A DNA stretch of 64,000 nucleotides from Micropterus salmoides (GCF_014851395.1 NW_024040707.1:8592187-8656186); one strand, 5' to 3'; numbered from the stretch's first letter, positions 1 through 9,819 are shown. The notes: a model not told the origin generated them from the letters alone. Made by a program: numbers and translations.

Positions 1-3000
1 CTTTTCTTCAAGTTAATTACAATAGTTTAAGCACACAGCGTGTTACATTGACCTTTCAATAAAACAAAGTCATTATTGTACAACCGAAACATTCATCTTT
101 GGTACATTTCTGGGATTGGCTACAATGAGCTCCATCAGGAAAATATGTTGTATTTATGACCTACAGTACAGGGCACTCCAATAGCAGCATTACAGTAATA
201 TCATGTTTCAACTGGTTGTTATGTCAACGATAGAAATGGAGGACATTGAGAGGCAGACAGCAGATGCAGTGACACAAACATAAAGTGTTATCTTTGCTTT
301 AATGGTATACCTATGAATAGCCAGAGAAAAGGGCAGCATAAGAGACAGATAAGTGACTTCTCTCTCTGCATGCCTGGGGCAGAGACACAGGGCAGAATAG
401 TGAAAAACAAAGAAAGTCCTTGTCCCGAAACATGGATGTTTGTCCGGAGGACAACTCCTGACCTCAGGGCCTTAATTTTACTCCATTAGGTGAAGTGACC
501 TGGACAATATCGGGGCAAACATGCTGAAAGGACAGGCTTAGAAAGACAGCGGAGAAAAGATTTTTTTTTCTATTTTGTTCAGAAGAACATCAGTCCCTAC
601 ACAATGGATGCTGTCTGATGGACTGGGCCAAAGGGAAAACTTTTGTATGTGTGTGTGTTGTTGATATATCAGTCTCTTGTGGCTTGCTGTCAGAGATGTG
701 TGAGGGATTGAAATGGCCCCCAAAAAGCAAAGGCCATGTTAAACATGACAAACAGAGCTAAAACTCAAAGAGGAACATACCACAACAAACAACACACTTT
801 GCATCAGTGGCACATGGCAGTGATCGTGGATGTTTTTTAAAACATGTAATGTTGCTCTGTTTGTGCCATGCATGTGGACGACATGTATGTGTGTTGGTGT
901 TAATAGATTCTAATTATTGTATCCTCATTCTGCACTCTGGGGTTGACTGGCCGAGTGTGACAGACACAGCTGCGAGGGTGTCAGTGGGTGTCTTGGATTG
1001 GTGCGAGGCGGGAGGACAAGGCAGCTAAGGGGCTCTGCTTGACACACAGCACTGGCCTGATACCCCCCCCCCCCCTCTCTCCACCTCTCTGCCTCTCCCT
1101 CTTGCTAGCCAAGCCTCTAGCCTTTTCACCCCACTCTGATTAATGAGTCTCGTCAGGTACCGTCCGTTGCCACTCACACCAATTAAGACATTAGGCCTTT
1201 CCACATGGCTTCCTGCTCTTAAACAAACAGCAGGACTGCCGGGTCCATCCTCTCTCTTGCTCTCGGCAGGCGCACAGTCTCTTGCCCGATCAGTGTCCTG
1301 CTGACCCAGCGGGAGCTATTCTTGTCCTCATTGGGAGGACAGACAGAGAAACAGTCTTGAACTGGGCCTGTTAGCCTCCAACAGTGGAACCCAGCACAGA
1401 AAAATGGAGCAATCAAAGCCGAGTGTCAAACAATCCCTGTGTGACAGATAGCCCTCCACAGAGATCTCGTCCTGCTCTCTGTGCGTCTGCCTGCAAGACG
1501 CCACTGCAGGACGCCATCGGGTCTGAACCTAAGTCTTAATTGGATCGAACACTAACTGGCTTTAGCAGTGCAAAAAGGGGGAAAGAAAATTACTGGCTTG
1601 ACTTGATTGGATGCCTTTATCCCTGATTCTCACCAGACACCTGAAAGTTAATTGTCTCTGACCCTCTGCTGCCCATGTCAAGAACCCTTGACTGAATACT
1701 TTATCTGCCTTCTGAAGTGGACAATAAAACATCTTCCTTCATGATGGAGTATTGTGTATTTGTGTAATCAACAATAATCCTGGTCTGTGCAGCTACAATG
1801 GCAGCCTGTCCCCTGCTCTGTGACATATCCTAATGAGATTAACCATGGATATCAGCTAGTCACATTATTTAGTACATGAGAGGGAGAAAGATGAGTTCTT
1901 AATGTGCAGTGATTTGTTCTGTGTGTCCAAGCGTGTTTCTGTGTGTCGAGGACAGAGCTGCTCGCCTGCGGTCTTTATGTTTCTGTGCCTGTGGTGTTCG
2001 TAACCATCGCCTCACATTAGTATGCCAGTCAATCAAGTGGCGGGGGCCTGTCTCTCATCAAGGTGCTATGCATGATTGCCAATGCTTGGATGCACAGAAA
2101 TTTGCACCTCCTCTGAGAGTCCCTGCTGAGAGGGAAGGACTCATCTGTCACACAGACACGTACCAATCCACAATGACAGATGGGCAGTCTGACTCAAACG
2201 GATGACAGCACAATACAGGAGGCTAAACAGTAAATACATGTGGGGACACTGTCATACAGCTGCAATAAAGTGTTGGTCTACATGTATGGTGATGATATAT
2301 AATCAGGTTACATAAAGTAGAACAGAGGTGTGTTCATTGATTATTTTCTATACAACCCTTTGCATCAAAAAGTAGATTAATAATTGTTTTAAAACCACAT
2401 GCATGGAGTATTAGCATTTTATTCACACTTATCAAGGACTAGCAGGGAACAGTGAAGTCATTATGCAAAGCATTGCAAAAGATAACTTTAAATCTTCAAA
2501 AGCAAGCATTAAAATATGCTCAGCATCTCAGGTTGTTCACTGATCCTCTTTGTTTTCAACTTTCTTTTTTGAGCTTGGATGTTTTTGACACATGCACAGC
2601 CACAGCTTTCCATATGAACATTTCAGAAAATGCACTGCTGTGTTTCTTTCCTGTCTGTAATCATTTTCCTTTGTTGAACCCAGTCACATTTTCATCCATT
2701 TCATTCCCGACTGTAGTGCCGCCAGGCTTTTGGAACTTTGTCAAGTCTTTTGACCTGTAACAGAATGAAAAGGCAGAAGGCAGTTTCTGCAGCACTCAGG
2801 ACCAGGGAAATTAGCAGAAAGGGACCAAGGGCGAAATGGAGGAAAGGATTGAGAGATGAAGGAAAGGAAAGGGGCCACAGAACTGCAGTGTGCCAGGGGT
2901 GGGGGGTGTTTTCTATGTCACTGCAGTCCCATATTGTCCCCAGAAAATGTCACTCTGCCCTTGGGAGGCAGCGCTCCGAGGCGAGACTCATCTGTCTGAC

Positions 3001-3549
3001 CGCATTTACCGAGATATTCTGTGGCCAGATCCAGAGGAGCCTGGGAGGCGTCCCACTGCACTTTGTCTGCCCACCAACACCCCTCACACTGATTGTTTCC
3101 CACAAAACCTACAATAGACTTGATCTTTCAGCCACACAGTAGTATTTATATTGGAAAGCTATCATGCATTTTAAATCATATTGTAGCTATTTCTATTGCA
3201 GCAGGGAACCCTGGAAAGACACTTTGTAAAAGGTGCATTGCACATCTAAAATGGCACACATAAGTTAAAGTAAAAGAAACAAACAATGAACATATGACAT
3301 AAAGAAACAGTAAAACTAATTATTGCCTCTGGTCCCCTCAGTCTATATGTAATACATGTACAGGTAATGTAATTGCAAATCCATGCCTGTAGCAAAAGTT
3401 AGTTCAACTGTGCAACTTTAAAGGTCTATCTTGTGAAATGTTTGCAAGGAGGGATGGTTCCAGGGCAACTTCTTAGCTTCTAATCAAACAAGCAAACAGA
3501 ATGTGCATACACTTTTTCTGCTTTTAATCATTCTTGACTATTTCAAATA
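1..3549. other. Unique noncoding DNA, no gene recognised
   Basis: Open frames here are short, low in complexity or without recognisable motifs (the longest, 2738-3142 +, is Arg/Lys-rich and resembles no family I know). A C13 run lies at 1063-1075. The stretch 1020-1560 is less AT-rich and repeat-free and could be a conserved noncoding element. No transposon ends were seen. Confidence 0.6.
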
Positions 3550-3925
3550 TACTGAAAAAAATTATAAACGCAACACTTTTGTTTTTGCCCCCATTCATCA
3601 TGATTCATAAATCGTTCAAAATCTGTGTTAATGAGCACTTCTCCTCTGCCAAGATGATCCATCCACCTCACAGGTGTGGCATATCAAGATGCTGATCAGA
3701 CAGCATGGGTCTTGCACAGGTGTGCTTTAGGCTGGCCACAATAAAAGGCCACTTGAAAAAGTGCAGTTTCACTGTATTGGCGGGGTCCAGAAACCAGTCA
3801 GATGCCATACACGCTGTCTGCCATCTGCCCTGTACATTGAAAACTGGGATTAATCCGTGAAGAGAACACCTCTGCAAAGTGCCAGACGCCATCAAATGTG
3901 AGCATTTTTCGAGTGGCCTTTTATG
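3550..3925 (+). mobile_element. Rearranged Tc1-like element, left end plus inverted transposase fragment
   Basis: The segment starts with the Tc1-type terminus actgaaaaaaattataaacg followed by caacacttttg, then a 5' region containing cacctcacaggtgtggcat, all in + orientation. From about 3780 the order is scrambled. The next bases read on the minus strand as the sequence that normally follows the transposase stop codon. A minus-strand piece of the transposase catalytic region (about 3800-3895) follows. At 3899-3923 an inverted copy of the 5' region (revcomp of 3739-3763) closes the segment. In the transposase frame the first catalytic TDE motif is destroyed, with the Glu codon changed to TAA. 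There is no right terminal repeat here. It is a dead, internally inverted, palindrome-like copy. The family assignment rests on recognition of a common fish Tc1-like sequence. Confidence 0.75.
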
Positions 3926-3997
3926 TGCCTTTTAAGGCATTAAAAATACCTTGCAAAATGCCCTTTTAGCATAATAATAAAAATCAGTAAAAAAAAG

Positions 3998-4003
<6 letters not shown>

Positions 4004-4028
<25 letters not shown>

Positions 4029-4029
4029 G
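4004..4029. repeat. (AC)13 microsatellite
   Basis: Uninterrupted AC dinucleotides just downstream of the broken Tc1-like segment. Confidence 0.95.
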
Positions 4030-4269
4030 ACATCTAAAAAACTTTAATTTTGTGTGTATTACAAAAATAATTCCTGTACATTAAAAGGTACAGCAGCATG
4101 TATCACATCTTGACCAAAATACCTTCAAATAAAAATAAAATCAGTAATATGACATATGATCAGTATTACTGAAAAGTACACTATACACATCCCATCATTA
4201 ATGTTACCCACGGGGGTCCCTCATACGGTTCGGACTCTGGGCATAGCTCAGATGACCTCACAGCAAGGC

Positions 4270-4287
4270 ATCCCACTTCTGACACCA
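4270..4287 (-). other. LTR-retroelement primer-binding site (tRNA-Leu type)
   Basis: The + strand reads atcccacttctgacacca. As I recall them, these are the last 15 bases of vertebrate tRNA-Leu(CAA) with CCA added. On the minus strand this is an 18-nt sequence able to pair with the tRNA 3' end, as in the primer-binding site of gypsy-like retrotransposons. Two bases upstream (minus strand) the sequence ends in CA, as an LTR would. No D-arm or anticodon arm of a real tRNA-Leu precedes it, so it is not a tRNA gene. The adjoining LTR would lie at 4290 upwards. I did not find a second LTR or any gag-pol reading frame. Confidence 0.45.
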
Positions 4288-4289
4288 TA

Positions 4290-4760
4290 TGCAGCCAAAG
4301 GCCAGAGCAGTCACTCTACCCAGATTCAAACAGTTCTACAAGGTACCAAACATGCAACTTTGACAGCAACGCCAAAGAGCCAGGCTCGTTGGTATGGCAG
4401 TCCAAGCGCTTACTCAACTGTAGTGAAGGTACTCCGTCACAAGCTTACAGTACAAAAGGTGGAACCAAACTGAAACTGAAAAATGTCACAATCCTTATTC
4501 TTGGAGTGGAGGGTAGGTTATCTTTGAGTTGGACTTGTTCCATTTTCTGCGACTGCAGACTCTATGGTATTTGGAAACTGCTTTATCACACAGTATCTGT
4601 AGAAGGGAAAAGGAAATATTTTGTCTATATCAAAGAAATATTACCTCTAATTAATTAACAACCATTGTCATATTTTTTATTTTGTTTAAAGTTGCTGAAA
4701 TATGACATCATCTCACGTTAGACTAGCCTATCATATCGGCGAAAGTCAGCCGCAGTCATC
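4290..4760 (-). other. Possible LTR remnant or unique DNA
   Basis: This would be the LTR if the primer-binding site at 4270-4287 is real. It contains a 105-codon + frame (4156-4473) without recognisable motifs, and the stretch after 4600 is AT-rich. I could not define the other LTR boundary. Confidence 0.2.
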
Positions 4761-4924
4761 TCTATTGACTACCAGTTATGAATAGCGTGCTATCTTCGAC
4801 AGCTGTATGCCCATTCTAAAGTTAACATAGCTATCCTTATTGGCTAGGCTCCTTACATGCTCGCTAATAACTTTTTTAAAGTGTGCAGTGGTGTTCATGA
4901 TACTAACCATTCAATTCATAGACG

Positions 4925-5082
4925 GGTTGTTTGCATGCAGGAGAGAGAGAGGGAGCGATCGAGTGAGGGAAGCGAACATTCGCTGTGCAGCGCTGCAATT
5001 AAAATGGGTCGCCAAATTTACTTGGATGGCTGTTAATCTACCTGGGGGGCCCGCCCAAGTAAAGACTGTGAGTGGGAAACAC
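4925..5082. mobile_element. hAT-like repeat end
   Basis: The block contains a GC-rich ggggggcccgcccaagtaaa segment and ends in gtgggaaacactg, the inverse of the cagtgtttccca terminus of abundant fish hAT-type repeats. The opposite terminus was not found, so only one end is present. Confidence 0.4.
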
Positions 5083-5385
5083 TGAGGTGAAATGGTTTTC
5101 CACAAGGGACCCGTCCCAGTAAATGCTCAGTTTTTCCATTACAACATAATCAAAAACATTACATAAACACTACTGTGCATTCAGCCAAGGTGCTGTATAT
5201 GATAAAATGTTATTAAACAGGTACAACAAATAACACAAACATACAGACTTGCTTAACAACTGTTCTGTCTGCATGTAATTTCACATTAACACAGCTGTCA
5301 ATTTGTGAAGTACAAAAGTAGCCAATTACTTAATGTACAACAATATTTTAAATAAAATTATTTTTTCACAAGAATACAAGTTTAT

Positions 5386-5490
5386 TTAGTCTGATCCCGT
5401 TGCAAAAACAGTGATCGTGTGCAGGACCTGGTCCCTTGAGGTTTTCATGGCCTCTAAGCCATCTGAGTGAGGCAACAATCCCAGGAAGCT
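5386..5490 (-). CDS. Candidate terminal coding exon of an unrecognised small gene
   Basis: On the minus strand a good 3' splice site (polypyrimidine run ending cttttcttttag, AG at 5492-5491) opens a phase-0 reading frame of 34 codons. It begins SFLGLLPHSD, ends FATGSD and closes with TAA at 5388-5386. An AATAAA polyadenylation signal (5386-5381) overlaps the stop codon, implying a very short 3' UTR ending near 5360. The composition is protein-like and not low in complexity. A matching phase-0 exon with ATG, acceptor and donor lies 374 bp upstream (5938-5865). I do not recognise the product. It could be a host micro-gene, the last exon of a larger gene, or an exon-bearing repeat. The second forward frame is also open, so the coding call is only moderate. 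Confidence 0.35.
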   Translation of the reverse strand, partial: SFLGLLPHSDGLEAMKTSRDQVLHTITVFATGSD

Positions 5491-5864
5491 CTAAAAGAAA
5501 AGAAGTGCAGTTGCAAATGAGATATAATAAATATTCAGTTAGGCCAGTACCTCCACCTAGTTTAGTTCTTCATTTGTGGATCATTATAAACACTGTAATT
5601 CTATTCTTATAGCAAATCTTTATTATTATTATTCTATTAAATTTCTTGAGCTCTCTGGATTTAGCATTAAGTTGGTTAAAGTTGGCAAAGGGTAGGTTCA
5701 ACTTTTAAAAGTTGAATACAGGATTTATGACCATACAAATGGACATAAAGTTCAGAAGTATTTTACATAACATCACATGCTATTATATCGTGTGGTCAGG
5801 CATCGCAGTACACAAAAACATTATTTCAAGTGCTTAAATCACTCTTAAATCAATTCTCACATAC

Positions 5865-5938
5865 CCGTGTACACTTTGACATTGCTGTTATAACTGAGTT
5901 ATTGGTCAGTGTAATGATTAACGTTACCCCCTCCATGG
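5865..5938 (-). CDS. Candidate first coding exon of the same unrecognised small gene
   Basis: The minus strand shows tttctcttcactgcag at the acceptor (AG 5940-5939), then CC and an ATG at 5936-5934 in a strong start context (gcagccATGG). It runs 24 codons starting MEGVTLIITL and ending KCTR, then a donor reading CGG|GTATGTGAG with GT at 5864-5863. It ends in phase 0, exactly the phase in which the exon at 5490-5386 begins. Joined directly, the two encode a 58-residue protein of unknown function with no signal peptide or domain I know. An untranslated first exon may be supplied by the donor at 9101 (see 9102-9300). The ATG may be internal if further exons exist upstream. Confidence 0.3.
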
Positions 5939-6185
5939 CTGCAGTGAAGAGAAATCTCTAAAAACAGTGTACATTTAGAAGATATCCACTTTTGAATAGT
6001 CTACACAGATGCTTATGTGATGCCCACTAAAGTGTAATCACATTGGTGTTTGATTTTATGGTATAAGATCAGCTAAAGGTATATCTATATTTTATTTCCT
6101 TTATTTGAAGAGGATTTTATGTGCTGTAAAACAAGTAAGATGACTTTGGAAATGTGAAAGATTGGCCTGCTGTAGCAGCCTCCCG

Positions 6186-6199
6186 GCAGTAGGTGGCAG
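6186..6199 (+). promoter_or_regulatory. CTCF-like motif
   Basis: gcagtaggtggcag matches the vertebrate CTCF core consensus CCASYAGRKGGCRS at 13 of 14 positions (the first base differs). It lies 64 bp upstream of the first copy of the 70-bp duplication, in a small CpG-containing patch (6180-6300). A motif match alone does not show binding. Confidence 0.35.
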
Positions 6200-6262
6200 T
6201 GTGAGACTGTGGTTTACCCTCAGGGACCATGACCAAGAGCGCATGCTCCGCCGTTTTCCCTC

Positions 6263-6332
6263 AATAACTGCGGAGATTTCAGCGAGGAAACACCACGTCT
6301 CTCTCTGTCTCACCCTTTTTCCTGTATTTCAG
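6263..6332 (+). repeat. Exact 70-bp direct repeat, copy 1
   Basis: Starts aataactgcggagatttcag and ends ccctttttcctgtatttcag. It is identical over 70 bases to 6891-6960. Copy 1 is followed at once by gttagtaacg, which resembles a 5' splice donor (CAG|GTTAGT), whereas copy 2 runs into unrelated sequence. Confidence 0.9.
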
Positions 6333-6890
6333 GTTAGTAACGTTAGAACATCACATAAATCGCTGTAGGTTTTTAGTGAATGCTGAGAGATGAGTTGAGT
6401 TAAAGTATAAGAGTAAAATGAGCAGGTTTTGGAGATACGGTTTCACATGAGTAACGATAGCGGCGCGGTTTGCTCTGTTAATAGCATGTTAGCGTAAGAT
6501 GCTAGTGTGGGCCACACGTCTCCACTGCTTTAGGTTAGAATATTATACTGGCTGGCTCCATAAACGATATGCAGCATGTTGGAATATTTTGGAAATGGTG
6601 TTATGTATTTACATGTTTTAGTGATGAATACTGTTATACTGTCAGCGAGTCAAGAGTCATATTTCGTGGCGTCAGAGTATCCAGTGTATTTTGCACTGTA
6701 GTAATAGCCAAAAGTATTTGGACAGACGAATATGGAAATGGTTGTGAAATGTGTATAATTTTGTGTTTGGAGTTTTATTGCATGTTATGTTAAGAACATG
6801 AACAATGTGTCCAAGAAGACAAGGCATGTACGGTACTGATAAATTGAAACAAAGACGATTCTGATGGTATAAAGGAAATGTAAATCAATA
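6333..6890. other. Spacer between the 70-bp repeats
   Basis: AT-rich noncoding DNA. Around 6707-6724 it carries gccaaaagtatttggacag, which resembles the terminus of another fish Tc1-like or MITE family, but no paired end was found. Confidence 0.4.
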
Positions 6891-6960
6891 AATAACTGCG
6901 GAGATTTCAGCGAGGAAACACCACGTCTCTCTCTGTCTCACCCTTTTTCCTGTATTTCAG
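6891..6960 (+). repeat. Exact 70-bp direct repeat, copy 2
   Basis: Identical to 6263-6332 but preceded by AT-rich sequence and followed by ctgcttatgggtgccgctgc. That downstream sequence contains a short ATG frame of 8 codons ending in TAA. The different downstream sequence makes a spliced retrocopy of an exon 1-exon 2 junction one explanation. Confidence 0.9.
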
Positions 6961-7309
6961 CTGCTTATGGGTGCCGCTGCCCGGTACCCGTAACACTTAG
7001 CTGGTGATTCATAGTAGCTTCAGCTAAACTTTAGAATGAATTTATACAAAAATAACAACTGTGATGTCTTTACAGACTGTATAGGCAGGAATAATGATTA
7101 CAGTGACCAATAATTTCCTGTAAACATGGACATGTGAGTATTAAGGTAGACTATAAAAATGTGAACCTTTAGCACACAGACAGCAACATATTAGTTGCAT
7201 TTATTACTCTGATAAAGACCTCACTGGTCATTTTAACAGTGCAAAAGCAGAATTTAGGGCTCACACACACATGCACAGGCCTGCCTTGTTATAATCACAT
7301 GCATCAAAT

Positions 7310-7452
7310 TCCAGCAGCAGGGTTACTGAGACTGTAACTTTACTTATATTACCGAAATTTTAGTAACATTAAAAACTGCCTTACAGCAAAAAGCAATACA
7401 TTACTGTAACGTTAATTGCGTTTCTTTTGTAACGCGTTACTCCCAACACTGT
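7310..7452 (-). mobile_element. hAT-like repeat end
   Basis: Ends gtaacgcgttactcccaacactg. Its inverse, cagtgttgggagtaacgcg, is a very common terminus of non-autonomous fish hAT elements. The internal bases keep the typical attactgtaacg pattern. The other end was not delimited; the element may extend left to about 7080. Confidence 0.5.
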
Positions 7453-7650
7453 TTAAGGCAGACGCAAGTTGCTGTCTGGATTATGAAGCTATTAAAATGC
7501 TAACTAATGTTAGCTAACAAATATATTAATCCACGTGCTAGCATTAGCTAATGCACACCAGAGCTATCCACCAAGGAAAATATTTCCAAACCCAGAGTGA
7601 GCTCAACTTTAGTTAACTTACACAATTGTGTTGTCTTGCTAACAATAATA

Positions 7651-7782
7651 CAGTGCCTTGTGAAAGTATTCGGCCCCCTTGAACTTTGACCTTTTGCCAC
7701 ATTTCAGGCTTCAAACAAAGATATGAAACTGTAATTTTTTGTTAAGAACCAACAACAAGTGGGACACAATCATGAAGTGGAA
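7651..7782. repeat. Tc1-like left terminal inverted repeat
   Basis: About 132 bp pairing with 8957-9092. The outer part reads cagtgccttgtgaaagtatt and the inner part ends gtgggacacaatcatgaagtgg. Fish Tc1 elements of this kind normally carry transposase-binding direct repeats at the outer and inner ends of each inverted repeat. The last 24 codons of the truncated transposase are read out of this repeat. Confidence 0.92.
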
Positions 7783-8733
7783 CGAAACAAGAAACGAGAC
7801 TGAAATTTTTGCCCATTCCTCCTTGCAAAACAGCTCGAGCTCAGTGAGGTTGGATGGAGAGCGTTTGTGAACAGCAGTTTTCAGTTCTTTCCACAGATTC
7901 TCGATTGGATTCAGGTCTGGACTTTGACTTGGCCATTCTAACACCTGGATATGTTTATTTGTGAACCATTCCAGTGTAGATTTTGCTTTATGTTTTGGAT
8001 CATTGTCTTGTTGGAAGACAAATCTCCGTCCCAGTCTCAGGTCTTTTGCAGACTCCATCAGGTTTTCTTCCAGAATGGTCCTGTATTTGGCTCCATCCAT
8101 CTTCCTATCAATTTTAACCATCTTCCCTGTCCCTGCTGAAGAAAAGCAGGCCCAAACCATGATGCTGCCACCACCATGTTTGACAGTGGGGATGGTGTGT
8201 TCAGGGTGATGAGCTGTGCTGCCTTTACGCCAGACATAACGTTTTGCATTGTTGCCAAAAAGTTCGATTTTGGTTTCATCTGACCAGAGCACCTTCTTCC
8301 ACATGTTTGGTGTGTTTCCCAGGTGGCTTGAGGCAAACTTTAAACGAGACTTTTTATGGATATCTTTAAGAAATGGCTTTCTTCTTGCCACTCTTCCATA
8401 AAGGCCAGATTTGTGCAGTATACGACTGATTGTTGTCCTATGGACAGAGTCTCCCACCTCAGCTGTGGATCTCTGCAGTTCATCCAGAGTGATCATGGGC
8501 CTCTTGGCTGCATCTCTGATCAGTCTTCTCCTTGTATGAGCTGAAAATTTAGAGGGATGGCTGGGTCTTCGTAGATTTGCAGTGGTCTGATACTCCTTCA
8601 ATTTCAATATTATCGCTTGCACAGTGCTCCTTGGGATGTTTAAAGCTTGGGAAATCTTTTTGTATTCAAATCCGGCTTTAAACTTCTCCACAACAGTATC
8701 TCGGACCTGCCTGGTGTGTTCCTTGTTCTTCAT
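7711..8733 (-). CDS. Tc1-like transposase, C-terminally truncated
   Basis: A 340-residue DD34E transposase of the Tc1 family, the enzyme that excises and reinserts the surrounding element at TA sites. Residues about 1-110 form the paired-like bipartite helix-turn-helix DNA-binding region, and basic residues around 117-132 (ARRKPFLKDIHKKSR) could include a nuclear localisation signal. The catalytic core shows D152 (WSDETK), D243 (QQDNDPKH) and E278 (SPDLNPIENLW), with 34 residues between D243 and E278. The glycine-rich VKHGGGS box is at 185-190. The frame is uninterrupted. After about residue 312 (EEWAKIS) the usual conserved C-terminal tail of some 35 residues is replaced by about 28 residues translated from the left inverted repeat, ending at TGA 7713-7711. 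The start at 8733 matches the family N-terminus. The catalytic triad is intact, but activity is doubtful without the normal tail. Confidence 0.93.
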   Translation of the reverse strand: MKNKEHTRQVRDTVVEKFKAGFEYKKISQALNIPRSTVQAIILKLKEYQTTANLRRPSHPSKFSAHTRRRLIRDAAKRPMITLDELQRSTAEVGDSVHRTTISRILHKSGLYGRVARRKPFLKDIHKKSRLKFASSHLGNTPNMWKKVLWSDETKIELFGNNAKRYVWRKGSTAHHPEHTIPTVKHGGGSIMVWACFSSAGTGKMVKIDRKMDGAKYRTILEENLMESAKDLRLGRRFVFQQDNDPKHKAKSTLEWFTNKHIQVLEWPSQSPDLNPIENLWKELKTAVHKRSPSNLTELELFCKEEWAKISVSFLVSFHFMIVSHLLLVLNKKLQFHIFV

Positions 8734-8956
8734 GATGCTCTCTGCGCTTTAAACGGACCTCTGAGACTATCACAGAGCAGGTGCATTTATACGGAGACTT
8801 GATTTCACACAGGTGGATTCTATTTATCATCATTAGTCATTTAGGTCAACATTGGATCATTCAGAGATCCTCACTGAACTTCTGGAGAGAGTTTGCTGCA
8901 CTGAAAGTAAAGGGGCTGAATAATTTTGCACGCCCAATTTTTCAGTTTTTTATTTA

Positions 8957-9092
8957 TTCCACTTCATAATTGTGTCCCACTTGTTGTTGATTCTTCACAA
9001 AAAATTACAGTTTTATATCTTTATGTTTGAAGCCTGAAATGTGGCAAAAGGTCGAAAAGTTCAAGGGGGCCGAATACTTTCGCAAGGCACTG
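8957..9092. repeat. Tc1-like right terminal inverted repeat
   Basis: About 136 bp, the inverted partner of 7651-7782, ending gaatactttcgcaaggcactg beside TA at 9093-9094. The stretch 8734-8956 between it and the transposase start is the element's 5' untranslated region. Confidence 0.92.
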
Positions 9093-9101
9093 TAAACTTA
9101 C

Positions 9102-9300
9102 CAAGAAAGATGATTTTTGCTGGCAGTCTCTGCGTCTGTCTTCTCCCGCTTGTACTTGCCAGTCACGCCTCTTTAGCTCTTTTTACATTTATCTTTTGCA
9201 GGGAGCTGACCGAATATTCTTCTGTTCTGTGTTATTTTCTTATTATGTCTCTGGTGTCCACCTTCCAAGTCCGAGACAGTAAAGTAAAACAAAGGAAACC
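9102..9300 (-). other. Candidate untranslated first exon with strong 5' splice donor
   Basis: On the minus strand a purine-rich segment ends ctttcttg|GTAAGTTT, with GT at 9101-9100, a near-consensus donor. The Tc1 element begins 8 bp inside the intron. The segment has no useful ATG frame, so it would be 5' UTR. Downstream on the same strand lie an acceptor-ATG-donor exon (5938-5865) and an acceptor-stop-AATAAA exon (5490-5386), which would give a three-exon transcript with a 3163-bp first intron. The upstream limit is a guess; CpG-containing sequence at 9350-9450 could be a promoter. Confidence 0.25.
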
Positions 9301-9819
9301 TGAGAAACAAAATGATTTCTGGCCAGAAATAGCTTCCCTCTCTCAACGACTGTTCACACGTTAACTTTCGTGACTTTCACGCTGTGTGATGGGTCGTCGA
9401 TTTGAAAACCTTGAATGCACTGTGCTAGTGGGCAGGACGGGAGGGCACACTTAGACCCTGGGGACACATGTGTTTACTGTTTACAAACAGAAACAAGTAT
9501 AATTACATTATGATTTAAAGTATGTTTATTTCTATATGTTGTTGTTTGTTAAGTTAACAACATGTGCTACTTCCTTCTGGGCCAGGTTACCCTAATGAAA
9601 GAGGTCACTGATCTCATCTAGCTATTTACCTGATTTAAAAAAATTAAAAGAAAGAAAAGAAATGAAAAAAGAAAAAGAAATAATATGTTTTGAAATATGT
9701 TTTATGTATGTTTTAAAAATCATACTTCTGGAAATCAGGCTGAAACATGTGGCAATTACATAAATAACTACAATATTTTGCAGTAACCTACACAATGAAG
9801 CACGTTTGGCATAAATGTA

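Larger units (their letters stand above)
7651..9092 (-). mobile_element. Tc1-like DNA transposon, nearly complete
   Basis: A 1442-bp element flanked by TA at 7649-7650 and 9093-9094, the target-site duplication of the Tc1/mariner superfamily. Both ends begin cagtgccttg and continue as long terminal inverted repeats (7651-7782 and 8957-9092, differing at few positions), so the copy is fairly young. It carries one transposase gene on the minus strand (8733-7711). Compared with the roughly 1.6-kb size usual for this group it is short, because the transposase 3' end and the following spacer are deleted and the gene runs straight into the left inverted repeat. It lies within the first intron of the candidate minus-strand gene, 8 bp downstream of its donor. 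Confidence 0.95.

Noticed and set aside
2738..3142. 134-codon + frame
   Set aside because: Arg/Lys-rich with no domain, begins without splice or start support, and overlaps another open frame. Open by chance.
3668..3895. 75-codon minus frame
   Set aside because: It reads the Tc1-like fragment in the wrong frame; the true transposase frame has a stop in the catalytic motif.
4270..4287. tRNA-Leu gene
   Set aside because: Only the last 18 bases of a tRNA plus CCA are present; CCA is not encoded in eukaryotic tRNA genes and no other arm exists.
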